This document shows, one piece after another, positions 44,405-54,108 of a DNA stretch of 64,000 bases. The stretch covers positions 1,178,001 through 1,242,000 of the forward strand of contig NZ_VDEZ01000001.1 in the NCBI RefSeq assembly GCF_017922435.1. The letters are read 5' to 3'. Position 1 is the stretch's first letter. Every line of letters starts with the position of its first letter. The position numbers and the translations under genes are program-made. A model generated the notes under the pieces. It saw only the letters and a program-made list of their open reading frames with translations. It did no database searches and had not been told where the DNA came from. The stretch is from Thalassospira sp. ER-Se-21-Dark. GTDB lineage: Bacteria > Pseudomonadota > Alphaproteobacteria > Rhodospirillales > Thalassospiraceae.

Positions 44405-44441
44405 AAAAAGGCGGAGCCTGAAAAATCAGCTCCGCCTTTTT
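44405..44441. terminator. Bidirectional terminator between the permease and maeB
   Basis: The stem AAAAAGGCGGAG (44405-44416) / CTCCGCCTTTTT, extended by CTGA-AAAA-TCAG above a one-base bulge, works on both strands between convergent genes. Confidence 0.88.
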
Positions 44442-44462
44442 GATCTTTGATTTCAGAACGGC

Positions 44463-46730
44463 TTAGCCGTGCTCTGCCTCGTGGGCGGCAAGGGCTGCCA
44501 GGTTCACCAGATCGTTCACGGTTGCCCCCATCTGGGCGATCTGGGCCGGTTTTTCCAGACCGATCATCACCGGACCGACCACCGTGCCACCGCCCAGCTT
44601 ATCAAGCAGTTTGGAGGCCGTGGTTGCCGCGTGGAGCGCCGGCATGACCAGAACGTTGGCCGGACCCGACAGACGGCAGAACGGATAAAGCTTCAGAAGC
44701 TCGGTATCGAGTGCCACATCAACCGCCATGTCGCCATCGAACTCGAAATCGACATTGCTGCTTTCAAGGATGCCAACGGCTTCGCGGATACGGTCGGTAT
44801 CCTCGCTATACGGGTTGCCGAAGGTCGAGTGCGAAACCATCGCCACACGCGGCTCATGCCCCATCTGACGGGCCTTGGCAGCCGCCTGAATGGCGATCTC
44901 GGCCAGTTCCTCGGCATTGGGCAGGTTGTGCACACGGGTATCGGCGATGAACACCGTCCGGCCCTTGGCAATCGCAATTGAAAGCCCCATCGGGATTTCG
45001 CCCGGCTTGGCATCGATCACACCGGCAACATCGGCGAAGCTTCGATTGAAGTTCCGGGTAAGCCCGGTGATCAAACCATCGGCATGACCCTGTGCCACCA
45101 TGACAGAGGCAAACACGTTACGCTTCTGGTTGACCATGCGCTGGCAATCACGCCACAGGAAGCCCTTGCGCTGCAGGCGCTGATAGAGGAACTCGGCATA
45201 TTCCGCGTTATGCTTGGAAAGGGCCGCGTTGCTGATTTCAACACCATCAAGGCTTTCAATACCAAGCTTCTTGGCACTTTCATGGATGCGGTCTTCGCGC
45301 CCGATCAGGATCGGCGTGCCATAGCCCGAATTGCGATACGCCACTGCTGCGCGGATCACCGTTTCTTCCTCGCCCTCGGCAAAGGCGATGCGTTTCGGGT
45401 GCGCACGGACATAATCGGAAATCAGCTGCAAATGGGCTGCCGTCGGATCAAGACGACCACGCAGCTGATTTTCATATTCTTCCATATCAATGATCGGACG
45501 ACGCGCCACACCGCTATCCATCGCGGCCTGGGCAACCGCCTTGGGCACGGCGGTAATCAGGCGCGGGTCAAACGGGGCAGGGATGATATATTCCGGACCA
45601 TATTGCAAACGACGCCCGGAATAGGCCGCGGCCACTTCATCAGGCACGTCTTCACGGGCAAGCGATGCCACCGCGTGGGCTGCGGCAATCTTCATGTCCT
45701 CGTTGATCGTGGATGCCTGAACATCAAGCGCACCGCGGAAGATATACGGGAAGCCAAGCACGTTGTTGATCTGGTTCGGATAATCCGAACGCCCGGTGGC
45801 GCAAATCGCGTCATCACGAATAGCAGCAACTTCTTCCGGGGAAATTTCCGGATCCGGGTTGGCCATGGCAAAGATGATCGGCTGTTTGGCCATGCTTTTG
45901 ACCATGGCTGATGTCACCGCCCCCTTGACCGACAGGCCAAAGAACGCATCAGCGCCCTTCATCGCATCGTCAAGCGACCGGGCATCGGTATCCGCCGCAT
46001 GGGCCGATTTCCACTGGTTCATGCCGTCTTCACGGCCCTTGTAGATCACCCCGCGCGAGTCACACATGATCACGTTGTCATGGGCAACACCCATGCTTTT
46101 AACCAGTTCGCAGCATGCAATCGCAGCCGCACCGGCCCCGTTGATGACAAGCTTGATGTCTTCAAGTTTGCGACCCGTCAGGTCACAGGCATTGATCAGC
46201 CCCGATGCCGCAATGATCGCCGTGCCATGCTGGTCATCATGGAACACCGGAATGTCCATGACTTCGCGCAGGCGCTGTTCGATGATGAAGCATTCCGGCG
46301 CCTTGATGTCTTCAAGGTTGATCCCGCCAAACGATGCGCCCAGGAAGCGTACGCAATTGACGAACTCGTCGACATCTTCGGTCGACACTTCAAGATCGAA
46401 CCCATCCACATCGGCAAAGCGTTTGAACAGCACCGCCTTGCCTTCCATCACCGGCTTGGAGGCCAGCGCACCAAGATTGCCAAGGCCAAGCACGGCAGTG
46501 CCGTTGGAAATGACCGCAACGATGTTGCCCTTGGAGGTGTAATCATAGGCAGTTGCCGGGTTCTTGGCGATTTCAAGACACGGCACCGCAACACCCGGTG
46601 AATAGGCGAGCGAGAGGTCGCGCTGAGTGGTCAGCGGTTTGGATGCGGTGATTTCGATTTTGCCGGGGCGGCCGCTGGAATGAAACAGCAGCGCTTCACG
46701 GTCACGAACCTTGATTTCTGTATCTGACAT
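44463..46730 (-). CDS. maeB: NADP-dependent malic enzyme with phosphotransacetylase-like domain
   Basis: A 755-residue fused enzyme converting malate to pyruvate plus CO2. The N-terminal malic domain (about 1-430) shows RDLSLAYSPGVAVPC, FHDDQHGTAIIAASG and NAD(P)-binding VINGAGAAAIACCEL. The C-terminal ~320 residues resemble phosphate acetyl/butyryltransferase (RIAFAEGEEETVIRAA, GPVMIGLEKPAQIA), a regulatory acetyl-CoA-sensing domain in this family. ATG 46730 gives MSDTEIKVRDREALLFHSSG; a GTG four codons earlier is possible. This is the alphaproteobacterial MaeB form. Confidence 0.95.
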   Translation of the reverse strand: MSDTEIKVRDREALLFHSSGRPGKIEITASKPLTTQRDLSLAYSPGVAVPCLEIAKNPATAYDYTSKGNIVAVISNGTAVLGLGNLGALASKPVMEGKAVLFKRFADVDGFDLEVSTEDVDEFVNCVRFLGASFGGINLEDIKAPECFIIEQRLREVMDIPVFHDDQHGTAIIAASGLINACDLTGRKLEDIKLVINGAGAAAIACCELVKSMGVAHDNVIMCDSRGVIYKGREDGMNQWKSAHAADTDARSLDDAMKGADAFFGLSVKGAVTSAMVKSMAKQPIIFAMANPDPEISPEEVAAIRDDAICATGRSDYPNQINNVLGFPYIFRGALDVQASTINEDMKIAAAHAVASLAREDVPDEVAAAYSGRRLQYGPEYIIPAPFDPRLITAVPKAVAQAAMDSGVARRPIIDMEEYENQLRGRLDPTAAHLQLISDYVRAHPKRIAFAEGEEETVIRAAVAYRNSGYGTPILIGREDRIHESAKKLGIESLDGVEISNAALSKHNAEYAEFLYQRLQRKGFLWRDCQRMVNQKRNVFASVMVAQGHADGLITGLTRNFNRSFADVAGVIDAKPGEIPMGLSIAIAKGRTVFIADTRVHNLPNAEELAEIAIQAAAKARQMGHEPRVAMVSHSTFGNPYSEDTDRIREAVGILESSNVDFEFDGDMAVDVALDTELLKLYPFCRLSGPANVLVMPALHAATTASKLLDKLGGGTVVGPVMIGLEKPAQIAQMGATVNDLVNLAALAAHEAEHG

Positions 46731-47148
46731 TGTGTTTTTCACTGACGCTTGCGTGGTGAGATGGAAAGCAACCTGTACGGTCTGTTTTGTTCTTGAGTTC
46801 TGATTTTCCTGATCGACAAGTTTGCGGCGTGGGACCGTCTTGTCGGACCGCCCAATAAATCAGGCTTCGCGCCCCGGGTCAAAGGCGACGTTAACGGCAA
46901 CCGCAAAATTACGTAGCGTTTTCCGTATGTTGCGGCGCAACATTGGCTTCTGATGCGGCCCGTTTCACATGTGCAAATGCAATGGTGGATCCGCCCGCCC
47001 CATCGACCCGGGCGCCATGGCTGGCAGTAAGTGCTGGTTTTTCAGAGGCGTAATCACGCGTGCGCAAAGGCCCCTTGGGATTGCCGTTTTTATTGCGCCG
47101 CGCAAACCGACCCGCCGATTGGCACAAATATGAACTTTCCACGATACG
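46731..47148. other. Intergenic region upstream of maeB
   Basis: Around 420 bases with no supported gene. The one longer minus-strand frame starts inside a terminator hairpin and lacks ATG and a Shine-Dalgarno site. The maeB promoter should lie in the first ~150 bases, but I see no confident elements. Confidence 0.5.
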
Positions 47149-47171
47149 AAAAACGGGGGCCAATGCCCCCG
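47149..47171 (-). terminator. Terminator after the 47254 gene
   Basis: On the minus strand CGGGGGC-ATTG-GCCCCCG is followed by TTTTT. Confidence 0.85.
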
Positions 47172-47253
47172 TGTTCCTGTTGCCTTAGCAGCAAAATCAA
47201 TCGTTCTCGGCGGACTCTGTCATCCAGCTGCCCGCCACGCCAAAACGTGCGGA

Positions 47254-47754
47254 TTACTTCGGTGAATGCAGATGGATGTTGGTGGCACCATTCTGTTCAA
47301 GAATGGCGCGTGCCTTGGCCTCGGCACCGTCATGGTCCGGGTCGATCCGAACCCACAGAATGACCGATCCGGCGTCCACCGCGCGGGCGAAATCCTCGGT
47401 ATGCGGGGTGGAGGTCACTTCTTCGATAAATTCACGAAGTGCGACTGCGCCAACACCGGCCCCGACCGCAATGGCGGCGGCGGCTGTGGCAGCGCCCCCA
47501 AACAGGGCAATCGCGCCAGATGCCACCAGCGGCACTTCATATTTGGTTTCACCCACCAGTGCGGTCAGCACATCGGACCAGGACCGACCATCCTTGCCTG
47601 CAACATCGATGGATTCGTGGGAGCTTAGAACCGACAGATCGGTGCGTTCAAACCCGGCATCGCGGAGCGCACGCAGAGCCGCATCGAAACCGTCCTTGGT
47701 ATCAAACAGTCCGACCAGTTCCGGGGCCTGCGGGATGGTCTGTTCTTCTGCCAT
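47254..47754 (-). CDS. Uncharacterised protein with glycine/alanine-rich core
   Basis: A 166-residue protein. The N-terminal ~60 residues ([33 protein letters not shown]) look like a small alpha-beta 'general stress / SPOR-like' unit that is repeated loosely at the C-terminus ([33 protein letters not shown]). The middle (about 75-105) is an Ala/Gly stretch resembling a glycine zipper that may insert in a membrane. AAGGAG precedes the ATG at 47754, so translation is well supported. I do not recognise a function. It is divergent from mutS. Confidence 0.75.
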   Translation of the reverse strand: MAEEQTIPQAPELVGLFDTKDGFDAALRALRDAGFERTDLSVLSSHESIDVAGKDGRSWSDVLTALVGETKYEVPLVASGAIALFGGAATAAAAIAVGAGVGAVALREFIEEVTSTPHTEDFARAVDAGSVILWVRIDPDHDGAEAKARAILEQNGATNIHLHSPK

Positions 47755-47927
47755 TTTGTACGCTCCTTGCTCACTGTTATTCTGTCGCGGAAAACGACAG
47801 TTGGTTGTTGGTCACGATCTTTATATATTCGCAGAAATTCAGGCGTTGCAATGGCATAGATCAAGTTTTATCACCCCGCCAGTTTCCTGCTCTCGTCTTT
47901 GCCTTCAGGGTTTGCTATCAAGTCATC

Positions 47928-50651
47928 ATGAACCAGATCGCCGATAAATCCGATACCACACCGACCGCACCTTCTTTTTCCAGAGACGGCGCGACGCCAA
48001 TGATGATGCAGTTCCTTGAAATCAAGGAACAGTATCAGGACTGCCTGCTGTTCTATCGGATGGGCGATTTCTACGAGCTGTTCTTTGACGATGCGGTCAA
48101 AGCCGCCGAAGCCCTTGATATTGCCCTGACAAAACGTGGCAAGCATCAAGGTAACGAAATTCCCATGGCCGGTGTTCCCGTCCATAGTCACGAAACCTAT
48201 CTGCAACGTCTGATCCGCAAGGGCTTCCGGGTTGCCGTCTGTGAACAGATGGAAGACCCGGCCGAGGCCAAAAAACGCGGTGCCAAATCCGTGGTCAAAC
48301 GCGGTGTTGTCCGCCTGATCACGCCGGGCACCCTGACCGAAGACAGCCTGCTGGATGCCCGGCGCCACAATTATCTGGCCGCCGTATCGGAAGTCCGCGG
48401 CAAGATCGGTCTGGCCTGGCTTGATATGTCGACCGGTGATTTCTTTGTGCAGCCGTGCGAAATGGCCGGTCTTGGTGCCGCCCTTGCCCGGCTTGATCCG
48501 GGTGAAATCCTGTTTTCGGAAAAGATGCTGAACCGATCAGAAGTGTTCGACATCTATGCCGAATATAAAAACATCATCACCCCGCAGCCGACCGCGCGCT
48601 TTGATGCTGAAAATGCGCAGCTTAGGCTTAAGAAGCTCTATGAAGTCGAAGCCCTTGATGCCTTTGGCGGGTTTGAGATCGCCGAGCTTTCGGCTGCCGG
48701 TGCGTTGATTGATTATGTCGAACTGACCCAAAAGGGCCAGATGCCCCGCCTTGCCCCGCCGACCCGCGTGGCAGAGGGGGCTGCGATGGAAATCGATGCC
48801 GCCACCCGTCGGTCGCTGGAGCTGATCCAGACCCAGTCGGGCGAACGCAAGGGATCGTTGCTGTCCGTCATTGACCGCACCCGCACCGGGGCCGGTGCAC
48901 GTTTGCTGGCGGCGCGCCTGTCCGCCCCGCTGACCAATGCCGATGAAGTCAACAAGCGCCTTGATCTGGTGGAATATTTCCATGATCGCGACGGCTTGCG
49001 GTCTGATCTGCGCGCCGCCCTTGGCGAATGCCCCGATATCGAACGCGCACTTTCGCGCCTGTCGGTCGGGCGCGGTGGCCCGCGTGATCTGGCGGCGATG
49101 CGCGACGGGCTGTCCTGCGCCTTTGCGATTGGCAACCTGCTGAACAAACCCGATGGCGGCAATGATGGCCTGACTGCACAGCCAGAAGCCCTTTCTGATC
49201 ATTTGACCATGATGGGCCATCACGGCGATCTGATTGATCTGTTGCGCCGGGCAATCGCCGAAAGCCTGCCGCTTCTGGCCCGCGATGGTGGCTTCATTGC
49301 TGGCGGCTATCACCCGCCGCTTGATGAGCTGCGCATGCTTTCAAGTGAAAGCAAAAAGCTGATCGCCAACCTGCAGGCCCGCTATACCGAACAAACCGGG
49401 ATTTCCAACCTTAAGGTCAAGCATAACAACGTACTTGGCTATTTCATCGAAGTATCGGCCAAAACCGCCGACAAGATGATGGAGATGGATGAGTTTATCC
49501 ATCGCCAGACCATGGCCAATGCGGTGCGCTTTACCACCGTCGAGCTGTCCGAACTTGAAAGCAAGGTCTCGAAGGCCGGTGATCAGGCGCTTGCCCTTGA
49601 ACTTGAACTGTTTGACGAACTGGTGGCCGCCGTTCTGGCCAAGGCCGATGACATCGCCAAATGCGCAAGTGCACTGGCCGGGCTTGATGTATCCGCTGCC
49701 CTGGCCGAACTCGCCCGCGATCAGGGCTGCATTCGCCCCAACATCGATAACAGCCTTGCCTTTGACATCACCGCGGGCCGCCATCCGGTGGTTGAGGCCG
49801 CCTTGCGCGAAAATGGCGATGCACCCTTTGTTGCCAACGATTGCCGCCTTGAAGATGAACAAAGCCTGTGGCTGATCACCGGTCCGAACATGGCCGGTAA
49901 ATCGACCTTCCTGCGCCAGAATGCATTGATTGCGGTTCTGGCCCAGATCGGGGCGTTTGTCCCGGCGACAAGTGCCCATATCGGCGTGATTGACCGGCTG
50001 TTTTCACGTGTCGGTGCGGCCGATGATCTGGCGCGCGGGCGATCCACCTTCATGGTAGAAATGGTGGAAACCGCATCGATCCTTAATCAGGCAACCGACC
50101 GGTCGCTGGTGATTTTGGATGAAATCGGGCGTGGCACGGCAACCTTTGATGGCCTGTCGATTGCCTGGGCGGTGGTTGAAAACCTGCATGAAATCAATCA
50201 GTGCCGCGGTCTTTTCGCCACCCACTATCATGAACTGACGGCCCTTGCCGCCAAGCTAAAACACCTGTCGTGTCACACCATGCTGATCAAGGAATGGCAG
50301 GGCGAGGTCGTCTTCCTGCATGAAGTCGGCGCAGGCAGCGCGGATCGATCCTACGGCATTCACGTCGCCCAGCTGGCCGGCCTGCCAAAGCCCGTGATCA
50401 AGCGCGCCGAACAGGTGCTCAAGACCCTTGAAAAGGGCGAACAGGGTGGCGCGGTGTCGAAGCTTGCCGATGACCTGCCGCTGTTTGCGGTTGCCATCGA
50501 ACAGGCCGCCAAGGAGGAACGCACAAGCGCCCCGGCGCTTTCGGATGCGCAAAAGGCGCTGCTTGATGCGGTTGCCGATCTTGATCCCGATAACATGACC
50601 CCGCGCGAAGCCCTCGATGCGCTGTATCGTCTTCAGTCGCTGAAGGGCTGA
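47928..50651 (+). CDS. mutS: DNA mismatch repair protein MutS
   Basis: A 907-residue mismatch-recognition ATPase. The mismatch-reading F-x-E motif is in [13 protein letters not shown], Walker A is GPNMAGKST, Walker B is [16 protein letters not shown] (usual [13 protein letters not shown], so one Ser-to-Ala change) and FATHYHEL follows. The start is ATG 47928; the same frame runs ~490 bases further upstream without family resemblance and overlaps the divergent gene. mutL is not in the window. It precedes glnD, a common alphaproteobacterial order. Confidence 0.96.
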   Translation: MNQIADKSDTTPTAPSFSRDGATPMMMQFLEIKEQYQDCLLFYRMGDFYELFFDDAVKAAEALDIALTKRGKHQGNEIPMAGVPVHSHETYLQRLIRKGFRVAVCEQMEDPAEAKKRGAKSVVKRGVVRLITPGTLTEDSLLDARRHNYLAAVSEVRGKIGLAWLDMSTGDFFVQPCEMAGLGAALARLDPGEILFSEKMLNRSEVFDIYAEYKNIITPQPTARFDAENAQLRLKKLYEVEALDAFGGFEIAELSAAGALIDYVELTQKGQMPRLAPPTRVAEGAAMEIDAATRRSLELIQTQSGERKGSLLSVIDRTRTGAGARLLAARLSAPLTNADEVNKRLDLVEYFHDRDGLRSDLRAALGECPDIERALSRLSVGRGGPRDLAAMRDGLSCAFAIGNLLNKPDGGNDGLTAQPEALSDHLTMMGHHGDLIDLLRRAIAESLPLLARDGGFIAGGYHPPLDELRMLSSESKKLIANLQARYTEQTGISNLKVKHNNVLGYFIEVSAKTADKMMEMDEFIHRQTMANAVRFTTVELSELESKVSKAGDQALALELELFDELVAAVLAKADDIAKCASALAGLDVSAALAELARDQGCIRPNIDNSLAFDITAGRHPVVEAALRENGDAPFVANDCRLEDEQSLWLITGPNMAGKSTFLRQNALIAVLAQIGAFVPATSAHIGVIDRLFSRVGAADDLARGRSTFMVEMVETASILNQATDRSLVILDEIGRGTATFDGLSIAWAVVENLHEINQCRGLFATHYHELTALAAKLKHLSCHTMLIKEWQGEVVFLHEVGAGSADRSYGIHVAQLAGLPKPVIKRAEQVLKTLEKGEQGGAVSKLADDLPLFAVAIEQAAKEERTSAPALSDAQKALLDAVADLDPDNMTPREALDALYRLQSLKG

Positions 50652-50829
50652 TCACCTGCAAAACAGGCGACCTATCCCCATATCAGGTGCGTGTCTGCCG
50701 ATCGGACTTGCGCACGCATTTGATGCGGATAGATGAAATTGGCGCTATGGTGCGGCAACTGTTAAGAAAATTGATATATAAACCCTGTCGCCTACAGACC
50801 GCACGCCAGGGCCGAGGAAACCGACCAAC

Positions 50830-53571
50830 GTGACCTACAAGATCAAGAAGCAGCGCGAAATCATCGACCGCAAAAAGGTCTTTGCCGAGCTTGAGGCCAT
50901 CGCCAACGATCCGGCACTCAAAAGCTTCAAACAGCGCACCGCCGTTCTCAACAAGCTGAAATCAGTACTTGAGGCCGGGCGATCTGTTATCCGCGCACGC
51001 TTTGAAGAAAGCAATTCCGGGCAGGACACCGTCTTTTCCAACAGTTTCCTGATGGATCAGATCGTTCGCCTGATCCATGATTTTGCCACCACGTTCGTCT
51101 ATCCGCTGCACAATCCGACCAATGAGCAACGCATGTCGGTGGTGGCCGTCGGCGGTTATGGCCGCGGTGACATGGCACCGCATTCGGATGTCGATATCCT
51201 GTTTCTATTTCCCTACAAACAGACCGCACACGGCGAACAGGTCGTTGAATTCATTCTTTATATGCTTTGGGATCTGGGGCTTAAGGTCGGTCATGCGACG
51301 CGCTCGGTCGATGATTGCCTGCGCATGGGCAAACAGGACATCACCATTCGCACCAACCTGCTTGAAAGCCGCTTTGTCTGGGGTGATGAGGAAACCTATA
51401 AACTGTTTCGCACCCGCTTCATGGAAGAACTGGTCAAGGGCAGCGGCATCGAGTTCATCGAAAAGAAGCTTGGTGAACGCGACGAACGCCACACCCGCAT
51501 GGGCGATTCACGCTATGTGGTCGAACCCAACGTCAAGGATGGCAAGGGCGGGCTTCGCGATCTCCATACCCTGTTCTGGATTGGCAAATATCTTTATCGC
51601 GTCAATTCGCCGATGGAGCTGGTCGATCTCAAGGTCCTGACGCGCAAGGAAGCGCGCGGCTTTCTTAAGGCACAGAACTTCCTGTGGGCGGTGCGGTGCT
51701 GGTTGCATTACCTGTCTGATCGCGAAGAAGACCGCCTGACGTTCGATATGCAGCGCGATATTGCCGAACGGCTTGGCTATACCGATCATGCCGGGGCATC
51801 GGGCGTCGAACGCTTCATGAAGCACTATTATCTGATGGTGAAGCATGTCGGGAACCTGACGCGCATCTTCTGTGCTGCCCTTGAAGAAAGCCATCAGCGC
51901 CGCCCGCTGATCCGTTTTCCGGGCAAGCTGTTTGGCACCAAGGAAATTGACGGGTTTGAGCTGCGCAATGAACGCCTGACGGTTGAAAGCCTTGATGTCT
52001 TCAAGAACGACCCGATCAAGATTTTGCGCCTGTTTCTGGTTGCCCATCAGAACCGGGTCGGCATTCATCCCGAAACGCTGCGCTGGATCACGCAAAGCCT
52101 GAAATACGTTGATCACAAGCTGCAAAACGACCCGGATGCCAACGAGGTTTTCCTTGAAATCCTCACCCAGCGTGACAGCCCGGATGTCACACTCCGCAAG
52201 ATGAACGAGGCCGGTGTTCTTGGCCGTTTCATCCCCGATTTCGGCCGTGTCGTTGCCCAGATGCAGTACGACATGTACCACACCTACACCGTGGACGAGC
52301 ATACCATCAGGGCGATTGGCGTGCTAAATCAGATCGAGTCCGGCGAACTTGCCGAAGACGCCCCGGTTGCCACCCGCATCATGGGTCAGGTGATTTCACG
52401 CCGTGTGCTGTATGTCGCGGTATTGCTCCATGACATTGCCAAGGGCCGTGGCGGCGATCATTCGGAGCTTGGGGCCGAAGTCGCCGAAAAGCTCTGCCCG
52501 CGGCTGGGTCTGTCCCCGGCCGATACCGAGGCGGTCGCCTGGCTGGTCAAGGCGCATCTGTGGATGAGCCTGACCGCGTTCAAGCGTGACCTGAATGATC
52601 CCAGTACCATTCGCGCCTTCGCCGATCTGGTGCAATCGCAGGAACGCTTACGTCTGTTGTTGTGCCTGACGGTGGCCGATATCCGCGCGGTGGGTCCCAA
52701 TGTCTGGAACGGCTGGAAGGCCACCCTGCTGCGTGAACTTTACTATGCCACCGATGATATGCTGTCAGGGGGTCTGAATGCCGATAGCCGCGATTCGCGC
52801 GTTGAAAATGCGCAAAACGCATTGCGCGACGCGCTCAAGGACTGGCCCGAACAGGACATCGAGGACTTTATCGAACGCGGCTATCCGTCCTATTGGCTGA
52901 GCTTTGATACCGAAATCCACGTCCATCACGCCCACCTGACCCGCGATGCCCGAAATTCCGGGGCCGAGATCACGGTGGATGTCCGCATCGATACCGAAAT
53001 TGATGCCACCGAAATCACCGTCCACACCACCGACCATCCCGGCCTGTTTTCCCAGATTGCAGGCGCAATGGCGCTGTGCGGGGCCAACGTGGTCGATGCC
53101 AAGATCCTGACCCTTGCCGATGGCATGGCGCTCGATACCTTTTTCGTGCAGGACACCAATGGCGAGGCGTTTAACGACTCCACCAAACTTGATCGCCTGC
53201 GCGACACGCTGGAAAAGGTCATTTCCGGGCAGATTCGCCCCAGTCAGGAAATCGAACGCCGCCAGACCAAGGACAACAAGCACCGCACCGCGGTCTTCAA
53301 GGTCGAACCGAATGTCATTATCGACAACAAGGCCAGCCGCACCCATACGGTGATTGAAATCACCGCCCGTGACCGGCTGGGCCTGCTTTATGACATCACG
53401 CGCGCGCTCCGTGATCTTTCGATGCAGATTGCCTCTGCGCGCATTTCCACCTTTGGCGAACGCGCGGTTGACGTCTTCTATGTCAAGGATGTGTTCGGGC
53501 TCAAGATCGACAGCCGCACCAAGTTTGTTCAGGTCAAGGAAACCCTGACGCAGGCGATTCGCAACGACTAG
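50830..53571 (+). CDS. glnD: Bifunctional uridylyltransferase / uridylyl-removing enzyme GlnD
   Basis: A 913-residue nitrogen sensor that adds or removes UMP on PII proteins. The nucleotidyltransferase motif GGYGRGDMAPHSDVDILFLF is near residue 100-120. The HD hydrolase motif is LLHDIAKGRGGDHSELG (about 535-550). Two C-terminal ACT domains that bind glutamine are seen (TTDHPGLFSQIAGAMALCGANVVDAKI and ITARDRLGLLYDITRALRDLSMQIASARI, each in pieces). Start is GTG 50830 with GAGGAAA upstream. Together with rpoN and ptsN it links the window to nitrogen control. Confidence 0.97.
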   Translation: MTYKIKKQREIIDRKKVFAELEAIANDPALKSFKQRTAVLNKLKSVLEAGRSVIRARFEESNSGQDTVFSNSFLMDQIVRLIHDFATTFVYPLHNPTNEQRMSVVAVGGYGRGDMAPHSDVDILFLFPYKQTAHGEQVVEFILYMLWDLGLKVGHATRSVDDCLRMGKQDITIRTNLLESRFVWGDEETYKLFRTRFMEELVKGSGIEFIEKKLGERDERHTRMGDSRYVVEPNVKDGKGGLRDLHTLFWIGKYLYRVNSPMELVDLKVLTRKEARGFLKAQNFLWAVRCWLHYLSDREEDRLTFDMQRDIAERLGYTDHAGASGVERFMKHYYLMVKHVGNLTRIFCAALEESHQRRPLIRFPGKLFGTKEIDGFELRNERLTVESLDVFKNDPIKILRLFLVAHQNRVGIHPETLRWITQSLKYVDHKLQNDPDANEVFLEILTQRDSPDVTLRKMNEAGVLGRFIPDFGRVVAQMQYDMYHTYTVDEHTIRAIGVLNQIESGELAEDAPVATRIMGQVISRRVLYVAVLLHDIAKGRGGDHSELGAEVAEKLCPRLGLSPADTEAVAWLVKAHLWMSLTAFKRDLNDPSTIRAFADLVQSQERLRLLLCLTVADIRAVGPNVWNGWKATLLRELYYATDDMLSGGLNADSRDSRVENAQNALRDALKDWPEQDIEDFIERGYPSYWLSFDTEIHVHHAHLTRDARNSGAEITVDVRIDTEIDATEITVHTTDHPGLFSQIAGAMALCGANVVDAKILTLADGMALDTFFVQDTNGEAFNDSTKLDRLRDTLEKVISGQIRPSQEIERRQTKDNKHRTAVFKVEPNVIIDNKASRTHTVIEITARDRLGLLYDITRALRDLSMQIASARISTFGERAVDVFYVKDVFGLKIDSRTKFVQVKETLTQAIRND

Positions 53572-53598
53572 CGCGTTTCACAATCGCCGTAAAACAAA

Positions 53599-53659
53599 CC
53601 GGATCGATCCAATACCCATGCGCTACCCTAGGCAACGCCACGGTATGGATCAGATCCGG
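53599..53659 (+). other. Long imperfect hairpin after glnD
   Basis: CCGGATC-GATCC-ATACC on the left (53599-53616) pairs with GGTAT-GGATC..GATCCGG on the right (53642-53659), with two single-base bulges and a 25-nt loop. It is not followed by a T-run, so it is not a classical terminator for glnD. It may be part of a larger structured transcript with 53723-53781. Confidence 0.5.
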
Positions 53660-53722
53660 ATGTACCAGCCGTTAGGGCCAGTAAACTGCTCGAATTATAT
53701 TTCTTTGGAAATTGTGACGGAC

Positions 53723-53781
53723 GAGGAAGGGTAAAACCAAACCCGACAGCGTGACCTGTTATTCACGGTGTCGAAATCCTC
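53723..53781 (+). ncRNA. Candidate three-way-junction structure in the glnD-murJ gap
   Basis: GAGGA (53723-53727) pairs with TCCTC (53777-53781). Inside are GGGT-8nt-ACCC (53729-53744) and GACAGCGTGA (53745-53754) with TCACGGTGTC (53763-53772), with one mismatch. Together they form a compact three-way junction in a 537-nt gap without genes. No RNA family is recognised. Confidence 0.35.
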
Positions 53782-53893
53782 GGAGTGCAGCAGGTTGAGG
53801 TGGATACCGTATTTCCCCGCCCGTCCAATATGAGGCTCGCGTCCCAACGAACCCTCAGCGAATGTGAATATGCGGGTGTTGCAACTGTTTTTC

Positions 53894-53909
53894 TGTGACG
53901 GCTGTCACA
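53894..53909. promoter_or_regulatory. CRP/FNR-family consensus site
   Basis: TGTGA-CGGCTG-TCACA is an exact TGTGA-N6-TCACA CRP consensus, extended to a 7-bp dyad CTGTGAC/GTCACAG. It lies ~200 bp before murJ. CRP-like regulation of murJ or of a transcript in the gap is inference. Confidence 0.55.
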
Positions 53910-54108
53910 GGGACCCCAAAAAAATCACCTAATTCAATCACTTTCACAAAAATGCGATATACGCCGCGGTTTTAGGCCTCAAAAATTACGACTATTTTCA
54001 CCTTCGACTGTCAGATTTCTGTGCATCAAACGTGAAAATACCGCAATCGCACGTCATCACCGGCAGAATCGCGCCCTTTGGTGACGCTTAAATACGGAAC
54101 GCTCTCGA

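Noticed and set aside
46909-47163. 84-codon minus-strand frame upstream of maeB
   Set aside because: It has no ATG or Shine-Dalgarno site, begins inside a terminator hairpin and has no recognisable motif.
47439-47927. N-terminal extension of the mutS frame
   Set aside because: The extra 163 residues are Arg/Pro/His-rich, overlap the divergent 47254 gene, and MutS homology starts only at MNQIADKSD.
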